From the NCBI RefSeq assembly GCF_900103805.1, contig NZ_FNIB01000002.1, positions 1-64,000 on the forward strand: a DNA stretch of 64,000 bases, read 5' to 3'. Source of the stretch: Cryobacterium flavum. Lineage in GTDB: Bacteria; Actinomycetota; Actinomycetes; Actinomycetales; Microbacteriaceae. Under the pieces are notes generated by a model that was not told where the DNA came from, searched no databases, and saw only the letters and a list, made by a program, of their open reading frames with translations. Shown here one piece after another: positions 43,041-52,534 of this stretch (its first letter is position 1; each line of letters starts with the position of its first letter). Made by a program: the position numbers and the translations under genes.

Positions 43041-43979
43041 ATGACCGTTCGACGCCCGACCCGATCGTTCCTGCTAATTGGGTTGATCGTGGGGGTGCTC
43101 GCGGCGATCCTGGTGGGAACGTCGGTGGCGGGGTCATCCGTTTCGTCGAATCTGGCCGACCCAACCAGCAGCGGGGCACCGACGGCGACCATCGAGCCCA
43201 GGCCGACGGTAACGGCAAAAACCGCGCCGCCGCCCGGGCCCGACAACGCGGCCTTGGCCGTGCTGGCGACCCTGCCGGTGAAGGGGCGCGCGCCCAAGAC
43301 CGGCTACGACCGTGAGGGAAGCTTCGGTTCGGCCTGGCAGGACCTGGACCAAAACGGATGCGACACCCGAAACGATATCCTGGCCCGCGACCTGACCGTG
43401 CTCGTAGTGGCCACTGATTGTGAGGTGCAGAGCGGCATCCTGCTCGGCCCGTACACCGGACTGACCATCGACTTCGTGCGCGGCCAGACGACCTCGTCGC
43501 TCGTGCAGATCGACCACGTCGTCGCTCTGTCGAACGCCTGGCAGACCGGAGCGCAGCAGCTGTCGCAGGAGCAGCGGGTGGCGCTGGCCAACGATCCGCT
43601 CAACCTGCTCGCCGTCGACGGCGTCACCAACTCGCGCAAGGGGGATGGCGACACGGCCACCTGGCTGCCGCCGCTGAAAAGCTATCGGTGTGCCTATGTA
43701 GCTCGGCAGATTTCGGTGAAGGCGACCTATGCGCTGTGGGTGACGACAGCCGAACACGATGCGATGACGCGCATCCTGTCGGACTGCCCGAACGAGGTCG
43801 CGACGGCCACCGACCCCGTCGTCGCACCGGCGCCGGCACCGGTGGCCGACCCGCCGAGCGACGTCTTCTTTCAGAACTGCACCGCCGCGCGGGAGGCCGG
43901 CGCGGCCCCGGTGCACGTTGGCGAGCCCGGCTACGGCCGCCATCTTGACCGCGACGGCGACGGAACCGGCTGCGAATAG
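43041..43979 (+). CDS. Secreted/anchored HNH (DUF1524) nuclease with Excalibur motif
   Basis: A 312-residue protein: N-terminal membrane anchor/signal (LLIGLIVGVLAAILVGTSVA), a proline/threonine linker, a DUF1524 HNH nuclease core (VQIDHVVALSNAWQTGAQQL, NDPLNLLAVDGVTNSRKGDG, WLPP), and a C-terminal Excalibur calcium-binding motif (RHLDRDGDGTGCE). It is expected to cut DNA outside the cell or in the wall. AAGGAG precedes ATG 43041. The fragment at 480-670 is its dead paralogue. Confidence 0.9.
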   Translation: MTVRRPTRSFLLIGLIVGVLAAILVGTSVAGSSVSSNLADPTSSGAPTATIEPRPTVTAKTAPPPGPDNAALAVLATLPVKGRAPKTGYDREGSFGSAWQDLDQNGCDTRNDILARDLTVLVVATDCEVQSGILLGPYTGLTIDFVRGQTTSSLVQIDHVVALSNAWQTGAQQLSQEQRVALANDPLNLLAVDGVTNSRKGDGDTATWLPPLKSYRCAYVARQISVKATYALWVTTAEHDAMTRILSDCPNEVATATDPVVAPAPAPVADPPSDVFFQNCTAAREAGAAPVHVGEPGYGRHLDRDGDGTGCE

Positions 43980-43990
43980 GCCGAGTCTGT

Positions 43991-44974
43991 TCAGTCGGCG
44001 CGCGGCAGCGTCAATGCGAAACGAGCACCGGCCAGCGCGCCAGGGGTCGCGATCGGGCCCAGGCACTCGAGGGTTCCGCCGTGCGCCCTGGCGAGAGCTC
44101 GGGCAATCGACAGACCGAGGCCGGAACCACCGCGGTTACTCGCCCGCGACGGGTCGAGGCGCACAAAACGTTCGAAGATGCGCTCGCGGTCGGCCTCGGG
44201 CACACCGGCTCCAGAGTCGCTCACCGTCAGCTGCACCGCGCCGTCAACAACGGCCAGATCGGTGCGGATGCTGCCGCCCACCTCGGTGGCGTTGCGCGCG
44301 TTCCCGAGCAGGTTGGTCGCAACCTGCGCCAACCGTGAGGCTTTCCCGCTCGGCGCGAGGCGGGTTGTCACGCAGCAGGGTCTCCGCGCTGGCCTGTAGA
44401 CCGGCGGCGGGGGTGCGCAGCTCGTGCGAGACGTCATGCGGGTGAGTGGACGCAGCGCGACTCCGACCACACCGGTCAGCAACAGCCAGGTCACGACGAT
44501 GGTGAGCAGGCCGGCCACGACCTCGATCGTGCGCAGCTGCACCAGCACCGCGTCGATGCCGGCCTCACTCGAGCTGAGGGTGAGGGTTCCGCCGGCGACG
44601 GTCTGGGTGACCGAGAGGCGGTCGCCGCTCTGGGTGACGACGGCGCCCGGCACTGATTCGGCGTGCGGCGGCATGCCAGGGCCACGGTCGGCGCCGGGAG
44701 TGGGGTCGGCCCGCCCGTAGACCGTGTCGCCGCCGACCGAGTAGGTCACGGTGACGTCGTCGCCGGTGAGCCGGTTCGCCAGGCTCTGCGCCTCCAGGCC
44801 CTGCTCGGCCAGAATCTGCGCGTACCCGGCCCGGTCGATCAGCCACTGCTGCAGGTCGGCGCGCAGCTGACCGCCGAGCACGAGGTTGATCAGAATACCG
44901 ACCGCCACCAGCACAATCGTGAGCATCGCCAGAACTGCGGCGACGACTCGCAGTCGCAGTGAGGTGGTGCGCAT
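43991..44974 (-). pseudogene. Sensor histidine kinase gene with internal deletions
   Basis: The N-terminus (two helices at ~5-25 and ~165-185 around an outside sensor domain) and the C-terminal ATPase (ATNLLGNARNATEVGG, RLDPSRASNRGGSGLGLSIA) are in one open frame. Between them the essential H-box is out of frame: the sequence DVSHELRTPAAGLQASAETL is readable only in another frame near 44430-44360. HAMP and much of the DHp domain are missing. The open frame continues by chance through this region, so gene callers would report an intact protein, yet it cannot phosphorylate itself. Confidence 0.8.
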
Positions 44975-45050
44975 CGGGCGTACTTTCGTAGAAGGGAAAC
45001 GGATGCCGCGTGCGCGGCGAGCGGACGGCATCCGCTGGTATCGGTGCCGG

Positions 45051-45725
45051 TCAGGCGGTGAGGCGGTAGCCGATCCCCCGCACGGTGTGGATGAGGCGCG
45101 GACCGTTGGCGTCGAGTTTTCGGCGGAGGGTGCTCACGTAGGCCTCGACCAGGTTGGGGTCGTAGTCGTCGTAACCCCAGACCTGGGTGAGGATCTGGGT
45201 CTTGGAGAGGGTAAGTCCGCGGTTGTGGGCGAGGTAGGTGAGCAGGCGGCGCTCCGTGGCGGTCAGGTCGACCAGCACACCCGCCCGTGTGGCGGTCGCG
45301 GCCTCTTCGTCAATGACGAGGTCGCCGACCTGCATGGTCGGGGAGACCAGGCGTCCGGTGCGGCGGAGCACGGCGGTCACCCGTGCCGCGAGCTCGGCCA
45401 GTACGAAGGGCTTCATGATGTAGTCGTCGGCACCGGCCTGAAACGCCGCAAGCCGATCGTCGACCGCGTCACGCGCGGTCACGAAGAGCACGGGTGTGTT
45501 GCCGGCAGCCCGCAGCCGCTGGGCCAGGTGCAGCCCATTCTCGCCGGGCAGCATAATGTCGAGCACCGCGGCATCGGGCCGGAATCTGGCGATGCGCTCG
45601 GCGAAGTTCTCACCGTCGGGCGCGGTATCGACGACGAAACCGGCCTGAACGAGCGCCTGGCCGATCGCTCTGCGCAGCGTCTCCTCGTCTTCGACGACGA
45701 GAACGCGGGCAGGTTCGGTGGGCAC
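45051..45725 (-). CDS. OmpR/PhoB-family response regulator
   Basis: A 224-residue regulator: receiver domain with VVEDEE, phosphoacceptor D in AAVLDIMLPGENG, T in VTARD and K in YIMKPF; then a winged-helix DNA-binding domain (LTATERRLLTYLAHNRGLTL, VEAYVSTLRRKLD, HTVRGIGYRLTA). It lies upstream of the broken kinase. GTG 45725 follows CACTGT by six bases (leaderless). It seems intact but has lost its partner. Confidence 0.9.
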   Translation of the reverse strand: MPTEPARVLVVEDEETLRRAIGQALVQAGFVVDTAPDGENFAERIARFRPDAAVLDIMLPGENGLHLAQRLRAAGNTPVLFVTARDAVDDRLAAFQAGADDYIMKPFVLAELAARVTAVLRRTGRLVSPTMQVGDLVIDEEAATATRAGVLVDLTATERRLLTYLAHNRGLTLSKTQILTQVWGYDDYDPNLVEAYVSTLRRKLDANGPRLIHTVRGIGYRLTA

Positions 45726-45882
45726 GCTCTAACAGTGCGGGGCCAAGCTGAGCGTTTGCTATGCGCCTGCTGACCGTTTGGCGACCCCCGGCAAGATTCA
45801 GTTCGTCTTCAGATTCGCCCCCGAGGCTGAAAAAGAGAGAAGCCCCGAGTGGGCATCCACTAGCTCACGCGTAGGAGAAATT

Positions 45883-46536
45883 ATGACCCGCACCAACGAT
45901 TCCCAGCCCACCGACCCGAACGACCCGAACCCGTCGTCCAGCGCCTGGGAGGGTTCAACGCCCGAAACAGCTGCGGCCGCACAGGACGAAACGGCCGCGA
46001 CCGAAGCCGTCGACTCGCAGTCGAGCCTGCCCTATGACGCTCAGGCCACCCTGCCGTTTGATTCGAACGCGACGGTTCCGCTGCACGATGTGCCGAACGC
46101 CGGGCAGCCGCTGGCCAGCGAGGCGCACGCGACCGTTCCGTTCGCGGCCGCCCCGAACGGCTACGCCATGCCGAACGCGCCGTACGACCCGGCCGCCCCG
46201 AAGAAGAAGACGGGAGGCTCCCGGTACCGCAAGCCCGTTCTCATCGGAAGTGCCGCCGCGGCTGCGCTGCTTCTCGTTGGCGCCGGGATCGGTTTCGGCA
46301 TTGGCACCAGCGTGGGTTCGAACGCCGAATTGGCCTCGAATAACTCCAGCATCTCCAACGGTCCCGGCGCCGAAGCCGATGGCGACTCGGCCACGGAGCC
46401 CGGAGCGGGCCGCCCCGGCGGCGAGGACGGTCCCGGAAGCGGCCCGGCCCAGGGCGGCCCGCGGGGAACCGATGACGGCACCGCACCCGTCGCACCGCAC
46501 CCGTCGACGGATGCCCCGACCGCACCGACCTCCTAA
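45883..46536 (+). CDS. Single-pass membrane protein with low-complexity domains
   Basis: A 217-residue protein: a polar N-terminal part with three imperfect repeats of the type AT(L/V)P(F/L) at residues ~50-90, a basic stretch before a transmembrane helix (~125-150), and a glycine/proline-rich outer tail. TAGGAG precedes ATG 45883. It is divergent from the response regulator and may be its target. Confidence 0.65.
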   Translation: MTRTNDSQPTDPNDPNPSSSAWEGSTPETAAAAQDETAATEAVDSQSSLPYDAQATLPFDSNATVPLHDVPNAGQPLASEAHATVPFAAAPNGYAMPNAPYDPAAPKKKTGGSRYRKPVLIGSAAAAALLLVGAGIGFGIGTSVGSNAELASNNSSISNGPGAEADGDSATEPGAGRPGGEDGPGSGPAQGGPRGTDDGTAPVAPHPSTDAPTAPTS

Positions 46537-46571
46537 CCAGCACGAGCAGAAGCCGTACCGCGCCACGCGGG

Positions 46572-47372
46572 TTAGAGCGCGCTGACGAGCCGCGGCAACG
46601 TCAGCAGCATTTCCAGGGCCCCGAGCGTCGTGAGAACCATTCCGAGCGGCAACCACAGCAGGCGGGTACGACGCGCCCGCGCCACTTCTGACTCAAGCTC
46701 GCCGAAGCGCTGCAGAATCTCAGCCGGTTCCAACGCTACGAGGGCCTGCCAGAGCGCGGGGTTCTCGACGAACCCGGCAATTTCCAAGCGGTCGAGGGGG
46801 GCAAGCACCGGAGGGAGCCCCTGCAGCCAGGCGCACAGATCGGCCGCCTCGATCACTTTTACCCGCGACGGTTGGGCCTTCACCGTCACGCTCTTCGTAT
46901 CGACGAGCACGACCACTCCGTGCACCGACGCGGCGCGCGGCATCCGCTCGGACAGCAGAGTGGTGAGGCTGACCGCCTCGAATTCGGCCTCCCTTATATA
47001 GGGAATCTTGCGGGCACCGACCAGCACGCTGCGCCCAGCGACCAGTACCGACTTGCGCGCCTGACGGTCGGAGTGCAGGGCAAATACCCCGCCCGGCCCG
47101 ATCACGAGGTGATCGACGTCGGCGCCGCGCTCACCCACCGGCAGGGAGTGGAAGACGATCCATTCCCGGGGCAGTTCGGCCAGAGCCAGCCCCACGGCAA
47201 TTTCAGCGCGAGCGGCGTCGAAGCAGCGCGCGCTGTCCGCGCCGAGCGGCGACCGACCGACCAGGCGTTGCACCGGGCTGCGGGGCGCAACCAGGCGTTG
47301 CTCCAGCAGGAGCACTTCTATGATCGACTGCGCAGGGCAACGCTGTCGCATTATGGAAGCATCGATGGTCAC
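46572..47372 (-). CDS. NERD-like protein (paralogue 3)
   Basis: A 266-residue protein resembling paralogue 1 (FHSLPVGERGADVDHLVIGP, GGVFALHS) with the first D kept but the lysine replaced (SDRQ), so nuclease activity is doubtful. A C-terminal hydrophobic helix (LLWLPLGMVLTTLGALEMLL) anchors it. GTG 47372 follows GAGGAG. Confidence 0.7.
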   Translation of the reverse strand: MTIDASIMRQRCPAQSIIEVLLLEQRLVAPRSPVQRLVGRSPLGADSARCFDAARAEIAVGLALAELPREWIVFHSLPVGERGADVDHLVIGPGGVFALHSDRQARKSVLVAGRSVLVGARKIPYIREAEFEAVSLTTLLSERMPRAASVHGVVVLVDTKSVTVKAQPSRVKVIEAADLCAWLQGLPPVLAPLDRLEIAGFVENPALWQALVALEPAEILQRFGELESEVARARRTRLLWLPLGMVLTTLGALEMLLTLPRLVSAL

Positions 47373-47637
47373 GGTTCTCCTCTTCGGGTTTTTGAACTTA
47401 GCCGTCGGACGGCCAGCCCCAGCAGCCCCCGATCGGGAGCTTGCGCGCGGGTCAGATGCCTGATTTATCGCACGAGGACGACTTTGTTCACCCCAGTACG
47501 GGGGCGGCATCGGCTCGGCTGGACTTTTACCGAATGAGTTGTGTCACGATGACATTGCCCGGTTGTTCGACAGCAACCCCACGGCACGACCAGCCCGGCA
47601 TGTTGCCGTTGGTCGTAGAAATGACCGGGGGAAATTC

Positions 47638-48516
47638 ATGATCGACAATGATCTGTCGCGCGCGGTCACCAATACGCAGGCCGCGGCGACGGCCGCCGTC
47701 GCCGCATTCAATGCCAGCACCTCCCCGGAACAGCCGGAGGGACTCCAAACTTCGTTTACAACGACTGCTCGGGCGACCGCAGCGGCTTCGGCAACGTCCT
47801 ATGCCACCTGGCAAGGTGTCAGTGAGCAACGCCACATCAACTATCGGTTGTGGGTGCAATCACCAGACGGTCAGAGATACTGCGATTGGGCCCCGCGGGC
47901 GTCCCTGCTGAGCCAGGCTATCGCAGCTCGCGACGAGGCCATCCTGGCCGCCTGGCGGTTTGATGCCAGCCAAGTTATCTCGCCGGCAGAGCAGGAGGCC
48001 TTCGCCGCCAGCCAGGCCGGCACAACCACGCTCCGGTCGAAGCGCTCGCGATCCATTCGTCGAGGCGGAATTGCCCTCATGTTGCTGTCGCCCGTGGTCT
48101 GGGTCTTCGCCTACTTCTTTGTTCTGCTCACCGGCGGTGAAGTCAGCATGCAGGCTATTCTGCCCGTCGCCTGGCTCCTGCTCGGTGCCGGAGTGGTCTT
48201 CGCGGGAGCACGAATGGCTCGCCCGCTACCCACCGACGACTCCGACCTAACAGCCGGATTCGCTAACCGGGTGGCCCTGCTCGGGTTCGATCCCCTCACC
48301 GAGCCGGCCCGGCTGCCACGGTTGTGGACCGAGGATCCGAAGGTGGGCGAGCGCCTCGACCAGTTCATGCGCGACTCCTACACGAATTTTCCGACGCCGA
48401 GCGAGCTGCCGGCTCTGCGCATTCCCGACGTACGATCGGGGCGCACCGAGGCGTCGATCCAGGTGCGGGCCGTTCTCGAACAGTTTGCCGCAACGGATGC
48501 CTTGAATCGCCTCTGA
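47638..48516 (+). CDS. Hypothetical two-helix membrane protein
   Basis: A 292-residue protein with an alanine/threonine-rich N-terminal half, two hydrophobic helices (about residues 145-165 and 172-192) and a C-terminal soluble part. No known family. GGGGGAAA lies before ATG 47638. The 260 bases upstream hold no convincing gene. Confidence 0.65.
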   Translation: MIDNDLSRAVTNTQAAATAAVAAFNASTSPEQPEGLQTSFTTTARATAAASATSYATWQGVSEQRHINYRLWVQSPDGQRYCDWAPRASLLSQAIAARDEAILAAWRFDASQVISPAEQEAFAASQAGTTTLRSKRSRSIRRGGIALMLLSPVVWVFAYFFVLLTGGEVSMQAILPVAWLLLGAGVVFAGARMARPLPTDDSDLTAGFANRVALLGFDPLTEPARLPRLWTEDPKVGERLDQFMRDSYTNFPTPSELPALRIPDVRSGRTEASIQVRAVLEQFAATDALNRL

Positions 48517-48669
48517 CCGATCAGTCGCTCCCTCAACCAGTGAATTACCTGAGCTTGCACGCGACCATTAGGGGGCGTATATTTCTTCGATTATGCTGAA
48601 GCTAAGCAACTTAGGCATGGCCTTTTCGGTCCCCTTCGCCTGGGGGCACCGACGTAAGGCACCTGCACC

Positions 48670-49242
48670 ATGAACAAGAAGAATATTCTCATCGCCAGCG
48701 CCATCGGTGTCGTACTCGTGTTGGGCGGCGCCGGTATTGCCCTGGCCGTCAGCGATATCGGCGATAACGATGGCCCCCTCTCCGGCGAGACGCTCGATCG
48801 TGCGAGTAACGCAGCCCTGGCCGAAGTTGGCCCCGGCACCGTGACGAGCGCGGAGCGCAACGATGACGGCGGCAGCGCCTACGACCTCGAGGTGCACCTC
48901 GAGAACGGCACCACGGTCGACGTGGAACTCAACGACGCCTTCGACGTGGTCTGGGTCGGCGACTTCGACAATGACAACTCGAACAACTCGTCGAACAACA
49001 GCTCGTCGACACCGAGCGCGGCGACCGACACGAGCGCCGCCGACCAGGCTGCCGGCGAGCGCGCGAGCGCCGAAGCCGCAGCCCTCGCTGCGATCGGCAG
49101 CGGGCGCGTGACCGACTTCGACCGGGACGACGACTGGGACCACGTCTACGAGGTTGAGGTCACCCTCGACAACGGCAGTGACCGCGACGTCGAGCTCGAC
49201 GCCAACTTCGTCGTCGTGCGCATCGACGACGTTCAGCAGTAA
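48670..49242 (+). CDS. Exported protein with two PepSY-like domains
   Basis: A 190-residue protein: signal/anchor helix (NILIASAIGVVLVLGGAGIA), then two PepSY-like repeats, AALAEVGPGTVTSAERND/YDLEVHLENGTTVDVELN and AALAAIGSGRVTDFDRDD/YEVEVTLDNGSDRDVELD, separated by a serine/asparagine linker. PepSY domains inhibit or chaperone outside peptidases or sense ligands. Confidence 0.82.
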   Translation: MNKKNILIASAIGVVLVLGGAGIALAVSDIGDNDGPLSGETLDRASNAALAEVGPGTVTSAERNDDGGSAYDLEVHLENGTTVDVELNDAFDVVWVGDFDNDNSNNSSNNSSSTPSAATDTSAADQAAGERASAEAAALAAIGSGRVTDFDRDDDWDHVYEVEVTLDNGSDRDVELDANFVVVRIDDVQQ

Positions 49243-49262
49243 CAGCCACACTCGATCAACGG

Positions 49263-49730
49263 CTAGCGTTCGACCAGAATCCCGTCTTCGTCGCAGTAGA
49301 CGGTGCGCCCGGGCGTGAAGGTCACACCGGCGAACTCGACCACGGTATCCGCTGTGCCCGAGCCGGTCTTGGAACTCTTGCGCGGATTGCTGCCGAGGGC
49401 TTTCACGCCGAGGTCGAGGGCGCCGATGGCGACCCGGTCACGCACCGCGCCGTTGATGATGGCGCCGGACCAGCCGTTCGCGACCGCGAGGTCGGCGATC
49501 AAGTCACCCATGAGGGCCGATTTGAGGGAGCCGCCGCCATCGATGACGAGCACGGCACCGTCACCGGGCGTGGACAGGATGGACTTGAGCAGGGCGTTGT
49601 CTTCGAAGCAGGTGACCGTGCGGATCGGGCCGCTGAAGCGGGCTCGCCCGCCGATTGTCTGAAACTGCAGGGGTACGGATTGCAGCTCGTCGCCACGCTC
49701 GTCGTACAAATCGGCGGTCAATACGGTCAT
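49263..49730 (-). CDS. rraA: RraA-family protein (RNase E inhibitor-like/HMG aldolase-like)
   Basis: A 155-residue RraA protein: [60 protein letters not shown] and AVRD with the R-D pair of the aldolase site. In actinobacteria such proteins may regulate ribonucleases or act as 4-hydroxy-4-methyl-2-oxoglutarate aldolases. GAGGAAC-like spacing precedes ATG 49730. Confidence 0.9.
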   Translation of the reverse strand: MTVLTADLYDERGDELQSVPLQFQTIGGRARFSGPIRTVTCFEDNALLKSILSTPGDGAVLVIDGGGSLKSALMGDLIADLAVANGWSGAIINGAVRDRVAIGALDLGVKALGSNPRKSSKTGSGTADTVVEFAGVTFTPGRTVYCDEDGILVER

Positions 49731-49778
49731 TGTTCCTCCAGGGTTTCGTTGCTTCCAGAGTAGGCCCGGGCGCGCGGC

Positions 49779-50582
49779 TTATATGACGCTGTCGAGAAAG
49801 GCCTGGGTGCGCGGGTTCTGTGGATTGTCGAGCACCCTGGCCGGAGGGCCGCTCTCCACAACGATTCCGGCGTCCATGAAGACGACCTCGTCGGCGGCGC
49901 CGCGGGCGAAGCCGATCTCGTGGGTGACCACGACCATCGTCATGCCGTCGGCCGCGAGGGCGCGCATGACGTCGAGCACATCACCGACCAGTTCGGGGTC
50001 GAGGGCGCTGGTCGGCTCGTCGAACAAGAGCAGCTGCGGATCCATCGCGAGGGCCCGAGCGATCGCGACCCGCTGCTGCTGACCACCCGACAGCTGCGCG
50101 GGATAGGACTGTGCCAGATCGGCCAGGCCGACCCGGTCGAGCAGTTCCCGTCCACGGTCACGGGCAGCGGGCTTGGGCAACCCGCGCACTCCAATCGGTG
50201 CCGCCGTGATGTTCTCGAGGGCGGTCATGTGCGGAAACAGGTTGAAGCGTTGAAAGACCATGCCAATACCCCGGCGTTGTTTGGCGACCTCGCGGCGGTT
50301 CATCTCGAAGATGCGGCCGTGCCGAGCGGCATAACCGACGAGTTCGCCGTCGACGGAGATGCGACCGCCGTCGATACGTTCCAGGTGGTTGATGCAGCGC
50401 AGAAACGTGCTCTTGCCTGAGCCCGACGGCCCGAGCAGACACATCACCTGACCGGCCGCAACGTCGAGGGAGATGCCCTTGAGCACCTCGACGCCGCCAA
50501 AGCTCTTACGCACTTTGCGGGCACTCAGCAACGGTTGATGAGCGGATGCCGTCGGGTCAGGTACGCGCTCGCGGTCGGTCAC
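49779..50582 (-). CDS. Polar amino-acid ABC transporter ATP-binding protein
   Basis: A 267-residue ATPase: Walker A GPSGSGKST, Q-loop MVFQRFNLFPHMT, signature LSGGQQQRVAIARAL, Walker B LLLFDEPTSALDPE and H in VVTHEIGFAR, as in GlnQ/HisP. GTG 50582 overlaps the permease stop (GTGA), overriding a longer open frame. Works with the two upstream genes. Confidence 0.93.
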   Translation of the reverse strand: MTDRERVPDPTASAHQPLLSARKVRKSFGGVEVLKGISLDVAAGQVMCLLGPSGSGKSTFLRCINHLERIDGGRISVDGELVGYAARHGRIFEMNRREVAKQRRGIGMVFQRFNLFPHMTALENITAAPIGVRGLPKPAARDRGRELLDRVGLADLAQSYPAQLSGGQQQRVAIARALAMDPQLLLFDEPTSALDPELVGDVLDVMRALAADGMTMVVVTHEIGFARGAADEVVFMDAGIVVESGPPARVLDNPQNPRTQAFLDSVI

Positions 50583-51568
50583 GGGGCATCCGCTCTGTTG
50601 GTGGTGGGACGAGGAACTGGACGCAGTATCTTCCACACCCGTGCGAGTGGCGTCGGCGGCAGGCTGCGGGCGTTGCCGCGACCGTAGTGGCGTTCCAAGT
50701 AATACTGCGGAATCGACAGCATCGAGGTGAGAAACAGGTACCAACAGCTGACCACGACGAGCAGTTCCACCTGGCGCAGGTTCTGCGAGGAGATCTGGGT
50801 GGCGACCGTGTACAGCTCAAGCACAGCGATCACCGAAAGCAGCGAGGTGTTTTTGAGCATCGAGATGGTCTCGTTGCCCATCGGCGGGATGATCACCCGC
50901 ATGGCCTGTGGAAGCACCACCTTGAATAGGGTGAAGGTGGGGCTCATTCCCACCGAGTATGCGGCCTCATACTGGCCTTCGTCGACCGACAGCATGCCGG
51001 CCCGAACGATTTCGGCCGAATACGCAGCCTGGTTCAGGGTGAGGGCGAGCAGTCCCGCGGTGAATGCCGGAATGAGTGTGTTGGTGTCCATGGAGAACAG
51101 GCTGAAATCGGTGAATGGAACGCCGAGGGTGATCTGCGCGTAGAGCAGCCCGAGGTAGCCCCAGACGACAATCTGGATCAGCAGCGGCGTGCCGCGAAAG
51201 GCCCAGATGTAGAGCCAGGACAGGGCGTTCATCACCGGGTTGTTGGAGAGGCGCATGACCGCCAGCAGCACCGCGAGCACGGTCGACACGGCCATCGACA
51301 CGATCGTGAGCACGAGGGTGAGCACGACGCCGTCGAGAATGCGCCGGTCGAAGATGAACTCGCTGATCGTGGGATGGTTCACGTTGTCGTTCTGCCAGAG
51401 CGAGACGGCCACTCCGGCGAAAACGAGCAACAGCACAACGGCGATCACCCAGCGCCACGGATGTCGCAGCGGGACGGCGTCGATGTCGTCGGCGCGCCTA
51501 TTGCGCGGATCCGGATCGTCGATCGGCGGCGCGTCCGGACCGGGCCGGGCGAGCGGCAGGTTGGGCAT
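50579..51568 (-). CDS. Polar amino-acid ABC transporter permease
   Basis: A 329-residue permease of the HisMQ type with a cytoplasmic N-terminal extension, five or so helices and the EAA loop (AAYSVGMSPTFTLFKVVLPQ). Signature FRGTPLLIQIVVWGYL is typical for polar amino-acid systems. Starts four bases after the binding-protein stop. Confidence 0.92.
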   Translation of the reverse strand: MPNLPLARPGPDAPPIDDPDPRNRRADDIDAVPLRHPWRWVIAVVLLLVFAGVAVSLWQNDNVNHPTISEFIFDRRILDGVVLTLVLTIVSMAVSTVLAVLLAVMRLSNNPVMNALSWLYIWAFRGTPLLIQIVVWGYLGLLYAQITLGVPFTDFSLFSMDTNTLIPAFTAGLLALTLNQAAYSAEIVRAGMLSVDEGQYEAAYSVGMSPTFTLFKVVLPQAMRVIIPPMGNETISMLKNTSLLSVIAVLELYTVATQISSQNLRQVELLVVVSCWYLFLTSMLSIPQYYLERHYGRGNARSLPPTPLARVWKILRPVPRPTTNRADAP

Positions 51569-51572
51569 CAGA

Positions 51573-52508
51573 TCACGACCCCAGGTTGAAGCCGGCCTCG
51601 TCGAGCCCGTAATTGCTGAGGTCGTACGTGGCCAGGATCTTGGCATAGGTGCCGTCGGCGATAGTCGCGACGAGGGCGAGGCGGATGGCTTCGCCCAGTT
51701 CGCTGTTCTCCTTGAGAATGCCGATTCCGCTGTAGACCGGGCTGTACCCGTTCGGGTTGGCGTCGTCGGTGACCACCTCGAACATCGTTCCGTCACCGGC
51801 GGTCTGTGCGGTGTGCGCCGCGACGGCCGAGTCGACGACTTCAGCGACCGCGCGGCCGGACCGCACCGCGGTCTGCACCTCGGTTTCACCGGGAAGTTCG
51901 GAGATGACCACCGGGCCGGGGCCTGCCGCCGTGCATTCCTCGTCGTAACTGCGCAGAATATCGGCCTGCACGGTGGCTTTGGGCACGGCGACGTCCTTGC
52001 CGCACAGGTCGAGCACCCCGGTGATGCCTTCGGGGTTGCCGGCCAGCACGAGAATCGAGAAGCCGGCGCGGAAGTAGTCGACGAAATCGAGGGTGCCCTG
52101 GCGCTCCTTGGTGTCGTTCATGCCCGACATGATCACGTCATTCTTGCCGGCCTGCAGCGACGGAATCGCGGTGGCGAAGGCCTGCTTCTGCAGTTCGAAC
52201 CGCACGCCGAGTTTCACGCCGAGGGCGGCGGCGAGGTCGTGGTCGAAGCCGGTGATGTTCTGTTCGGCATCGTACATTTCCATCGGCGGGTAGGGAATGT
52301 CCGAGGCGGCCTTGATGATTCCGGCCGATTTGATCGACTCGGGCAGTGCGGCGGCCGCGGCCGGGTCGACGTCGCCGGTCACCGCGGCGGGTTCTTCGCT
52401 GTCAACGGCGGCGGAGCATCCGCTCAGCGCCAGACCGGCGACGAGGCCGACCGACGCGAGCAGCTGCCAACGCGGGCGGGGCGAAACTGTGTTCAGGTGC
52501 AGGGTCAT
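51573..52508 (-). CDS. Amino-acid ABC transporter substrate-binding lipoprotein
   Basis: A 311-residue binding protein: lipobox LSGC (cysteine near residue 31), then the family-3 fold (SDIPYPPMEMYDAEQNITGF, DHDLAAALGVKLG, DVIMSGMNDTKERQGTLDFV). ATG 52508 follows GGAGAC. The system likely imports the substrate of the racemase gene upstream. Confidence 0.93.
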   Translation of the reverse strand: MTLHLNTVSPRPRWQLLASVGLVAGLALSGCSAAVDSEEPAAVTGDVDPAAAAALPESIKSAGIIKAASDIPYPPMEMYDAEQNITGFDHDLAAALGVKLGVRFELQKQAFATAIPSLQAGKNDVIMSGMNDTKERQGTLDFVDYFRAGFSILVLAGNPEGITGVLDLCGKDVAVPKATVQADILRSYDEECTAAGPGPVVISELPGETEVQTAVRSGRAVAEVVDSAVAAHTAQTAGDGTMFEVVTDDANPNGYSPVYSGIGILKENSELGEAIRLALVATIADGTYAKILATYDLSNYGLDEAGFNLGS

Positions 52509-52534
52509 GGCGGTCTCCTCTGGTTGCGGAAAGG

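Noticed and set aside
43991..45031. Calling the sensor kinase intact
   Set aside because: The phosphorylatable histidine box is out of frame and large parts are missing.
47453..47641. Short plus-strand frame before 47638
   Set aside because: Weak start signals, no family, and it overlaps the promoter region of the next gene.
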